DNA from: Ectobius pallidus
Taxonomy: Eukaryota; Arthropoda; Insecta; Blattodea; Ectobiidae
Reading direction: 5' to 3'
DNA: 64,000 bases
Assembly (NCBI GenBank): GCA_964059195.1
Contig: CAXKWD010000015.1
Span: 1,674,001 to 1,738,000 of the forward strand
How positions within the stretch are numbered: the stretch's first letter is position 1; each line of letters begins with the position of its first letter. Both the position numbers and the translations under genes were made by a program. Below, piece by piece: positions 62,219 to 64,000 of this stretch. Below the pieces are notes generated by a model. That model did no database searches and was not told the DNA's origin. It was given only the letters and a program-made list of their open reading frames with translations.

Positions 62219-64000
62219 TTCCTTGTTCAAAATGTCAATGCTAAGCAACAGTCAGGTGTTTTAAAAACTTCATTGCTAAGCAACAGTTTCCGGTTTAGTC
62301 TGGCATCGCTAGGCAACACTTTTGTGATAGAAAAATCTAATTGTTAGGCAGCCAAATTGTCTTTAAAAGTTACATTGCTAGGAAAAGTTACGACTTTGAA
62401 AAATGCATTGAAAGGTAAAGGTTTTTTGTCCGAAATTGACATTGCTCCGCAACAGTATCTTTTTTTAAAAGCTTTTAATAGGTAGGAATATTATGTTTAA
62501 GAATGACAGTGCTAAGCAACAGATCTTTTGATGACTTTGCTAGGCAACAGTTTCCGGTTTAGACTGGCATGGCTAGGCAAAACATTCGTGATAGAAAAAT
62601 TACATTGTTAGGCAGCCAAATTGTATTTAAAAATTACATTCCTAGGAAAAAGTTTCACTTTGAAAAATGCATTGAAATGTAAAAGTTTTGTGTCTGAAAT
62701 TGACATTGCTACGCAACAGTATATTTTTTTAAAAGTTTATAATATGTAGCAATATTGTGTTTAAAAATGACATTGCTAAGCAACAGTTCTTTTTGACGAC
62801 ATTGCTAGGCAACAGTTCCCGGTTTAAAATGGCATTGCTAGGCAACACTTTCGTGTTTTAAAACTCATTGCTAGGCAACAGTATTCTTTCTATTCAAGCA
62901 AAACTTACAACCCATGTTTTGCCATTAGCATTTCACCGATATTTTCATTGTATGTATTGATCATTGAGGGATTAAAAACTATTCCTTATAGATGACATTG
63001 CTAGGCAACAGTTTCGTATTTGGAGATGGCATTGCTAAGCTACAGTTTCTTGTTCAAGATGTCAATGCTAAGCAACAGTCAGGTGTTTTAAAAACATCAT
63101 TGCTAAGCAACAGTTTCCGGTTTAGACTGGCATCGCTAGGCAACACTTTTGTGATAGAAAAATCTAATTGTTAGGCAGCCAAATTGTCTTTAAAAGTTAC
63201 ATTGCTAGGAAAAGTTACGACTTTGAAAAATGCATTGAAAGGTAAAGGTTTTGTGTCAGAAATTGACATATCTCCGGAACAGTATCTTTTTTTAAAAGCT
63301 TTTAACAGGTAGCAATATTATGATTAAAAATGACATTGCTAAGCAACAGATCTTTTTGATGACATTGCTAGGCAACTGTTTCCGGTTTAGACTGGTATGG
63401 CTAGGCAAAACTTTCGTGATAGAAAAATTACATTGTTAGGCAGCCAAATAGTATTTAAAAATTACATTGCTAGGAAAAAGTTTCGTCTTTGAATAATGCA
63501 TTGAAATGTAAAAGTTTGGTGTCTGAAATTGACATAGCTACGCAACAGTATATATTTTAAAAGTTTATAATAGGTAGCAATATTGTGTTTATAAATGACA
63601 TTGCTAAGAAAAGTTATTTTTTATGACATTGCTAGGCAACAGTTTCCGGTTTAAAATGGCATTGCTAGGCAACACTTTCGTGTTAAAACTCATTGCTAGG
63701 CAACAGTATTCTTTCTATTCAAGCAAAATTTACAACCCATGTTTTGCCATTAGCATTTCACCGATATTTTCATTGTATGTATTGATCATTGAGGGATTAA
63801 AAACTATTCCTTATAGATGACATTGCTAGGCAACAGTTTCGTATTTGGAGATGGCATTGCTAAGCTACAGTTCCTTGTTCAAAATGTCAATGCTAAGCAA
63901 CAGTCAGGTGTTTTAAAAACTTCATTGCTAAGCAACAGTTTCCGGTTTAGACTGGCATCGCTAGGCAACACTTTTGTGATAGAAAAATCTAATTGTTAGG
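62219..64000 (+). repeat. Terminal monomers of the window, array continues
   Basis: The end of the 62,165 monomer, which carries ACATTCGTGATAG and ACATTCCTAGG like the 32,691 and 39,301 monomers, is followed by a type II monomer at 62,992 with the CTCCGGAACAG / GGTATGG marks. A partial monomer from 63,817 runs to the window edge. Nothing signals the end of the array. Confidence 0.8.

Larger units (their letters stand above)
1..64000 (+). repeat. Satellite array, ~827-bp monomer, ~77 complete copies
   Basis: The same ~827-bp unit recurs head to tail without a break. I set the phase at the ATG of GATGACATTGCTAGGCAACAG just after the 92-bp core-free segment. Monomer starts: 475, 1301, 2125, 2952, 3778, 4604, 5429, 6253, 7081, 7905, 8732, 9561, 10386, 11212, 12038, 12862, 13689, 14515, 15341, 16166, 16990, 17818, 18642, 19469, 20298, 21123, 21950, 22777, 23603, 24428, 25256, 26081, 26906, 27734, 28561, 29386, 30213, 31041, 31866, 32691, 33519, 34347, 35171, 35996, 36823, 37651, 38476, 39301, 40129, 40957, 41781, 42609, 43437, 44265, 45093, 45921, 46749, 47573, 48398, 49226, 50051, 50877, 51436, 52261, 53086, 53911, 54739, 55566, 56394, 57210, 58037, 58862, 59687, 60514, 61340, 62165, 62992, 63817. 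Spacing is 824-829 bp except 50877-51435 (559) and 56394-57209 (816). No strand inversion, gene or inserted element was seen. Seen directly: periodicity and orientation. Inferred: eukaryotic heterochromatin. The family name is unknown. Confidence 0.97.

Noticed and set aside
1..64000. About one hundred open frames of 60-84 codons, many with near-identical products containing repeated LLGNSF-like motifs
   Set aside because: They are the satellite itself translated, present once per monomer and in several frames and both strands. Differences among copies include many amino-acid changes as well as silent ones, stops appear with 1-2 bp changes, and no frame exceeds 84 codons. A dN/dS test across monomers could overturn this if it showed clear constraint.
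1..64000. CENP-B box
   Set aside because: TTTCGTGATAGAAAAAT fits the TTCGnnnnA half but lacks the CGGG half, and TTCCCGGTTTAAAATGG fits only the opposite half on the other strand. No full match to nTTCGnnnnAnnCGGGn was seen.
1..64000. Transposon, integron or phage origin of the repeats
   Set aside because: No terminal inverted repeats, target-site duplications, transposase or integrase frame, or polyA-tailed element could be found. All repeats are direct and head to tail.
1..64000. tRNA, rRNA or telomere repeats within the array
   Set aside because: No cloverleaf with A/B-box spacing, no conserved rRNA segments and no runs of TTAGG- or TTAGGG-type repeats were seen. GTTAGGC occurs only once per block inside the subrepeat.

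Overview
The window is non-coding. All 64,000 bases are one uninterrupted, AT-rich (roughly one-third G+C by eye) head-to-tail satellite array. I count 77 complete monomers of about 827 bp plus a partial one at each end. I see no gene, tRNA, rRNA, transposon insertion or non-repeat spacer. The longest open frame is 84 codons, and every open frame is the same satellite read in some frame. This points to a eukaryotic nuclear genome, most likely a long-read assembly of centromeric, pericentromeric or other heterochromatin. I do not recognise the satellite family and cannot name the species.

The array is nested at four levels. (1) The base unit is a degenerate subrepeat of about 33-35 bp. Its core is ATTGCTAGGCAACAG or ATTGCTAAGCAACAG, usually followed by a T-rich then A-rich tail. 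(2) Eight such units form a block of about 265 bp. Blocks A and B are successive diverged copies of it, and a third block C begins the same way but contains a 92-bp segment without the core. (3) A + B + C make the 827-bp monomer. (4) Groups of monomers are duplicated again as higher-order repeats.

Layout: 1-21,415 holds two copies of a 13-monomer, 10,737-bp unit that match at every site I compared. About 21,416-28,616 is a mosaic that re-uses pieces of the first three monomers of that unit, followed by the start of a trimer duplication (about 27,088-32,046). 28,617-41,836 is two copies of an 8-monomer, 6,610-bp unit with a handful of differences. About 39,301-43,436 shows a looser 2,480-bp trimer duplication. 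43,437-46,748 is a plain run of type I monomers. 46,749-54,738 mixes types and contains a monomer shortened by 266 bp through exchange between blocks A and B. 54,739-57,209 ends in the most diverged monomer. 57,203-62,218 is a 2,477/2,478-bp trimer duplication. The last 1.8 kb returns to single monomers.

Monomers fall into two main subfamilies plus recombinants, distinguished by linked changes in blocks B and C. The pattern fits ongoing unequal exchange and gene conversion. The points most worth following up are the duplicated 10.7-kb unit (recent event or assembly artefact), the dense array of near-palindromic TTGCTAAGCAA cores, and whether this is a functional centromere satellite.
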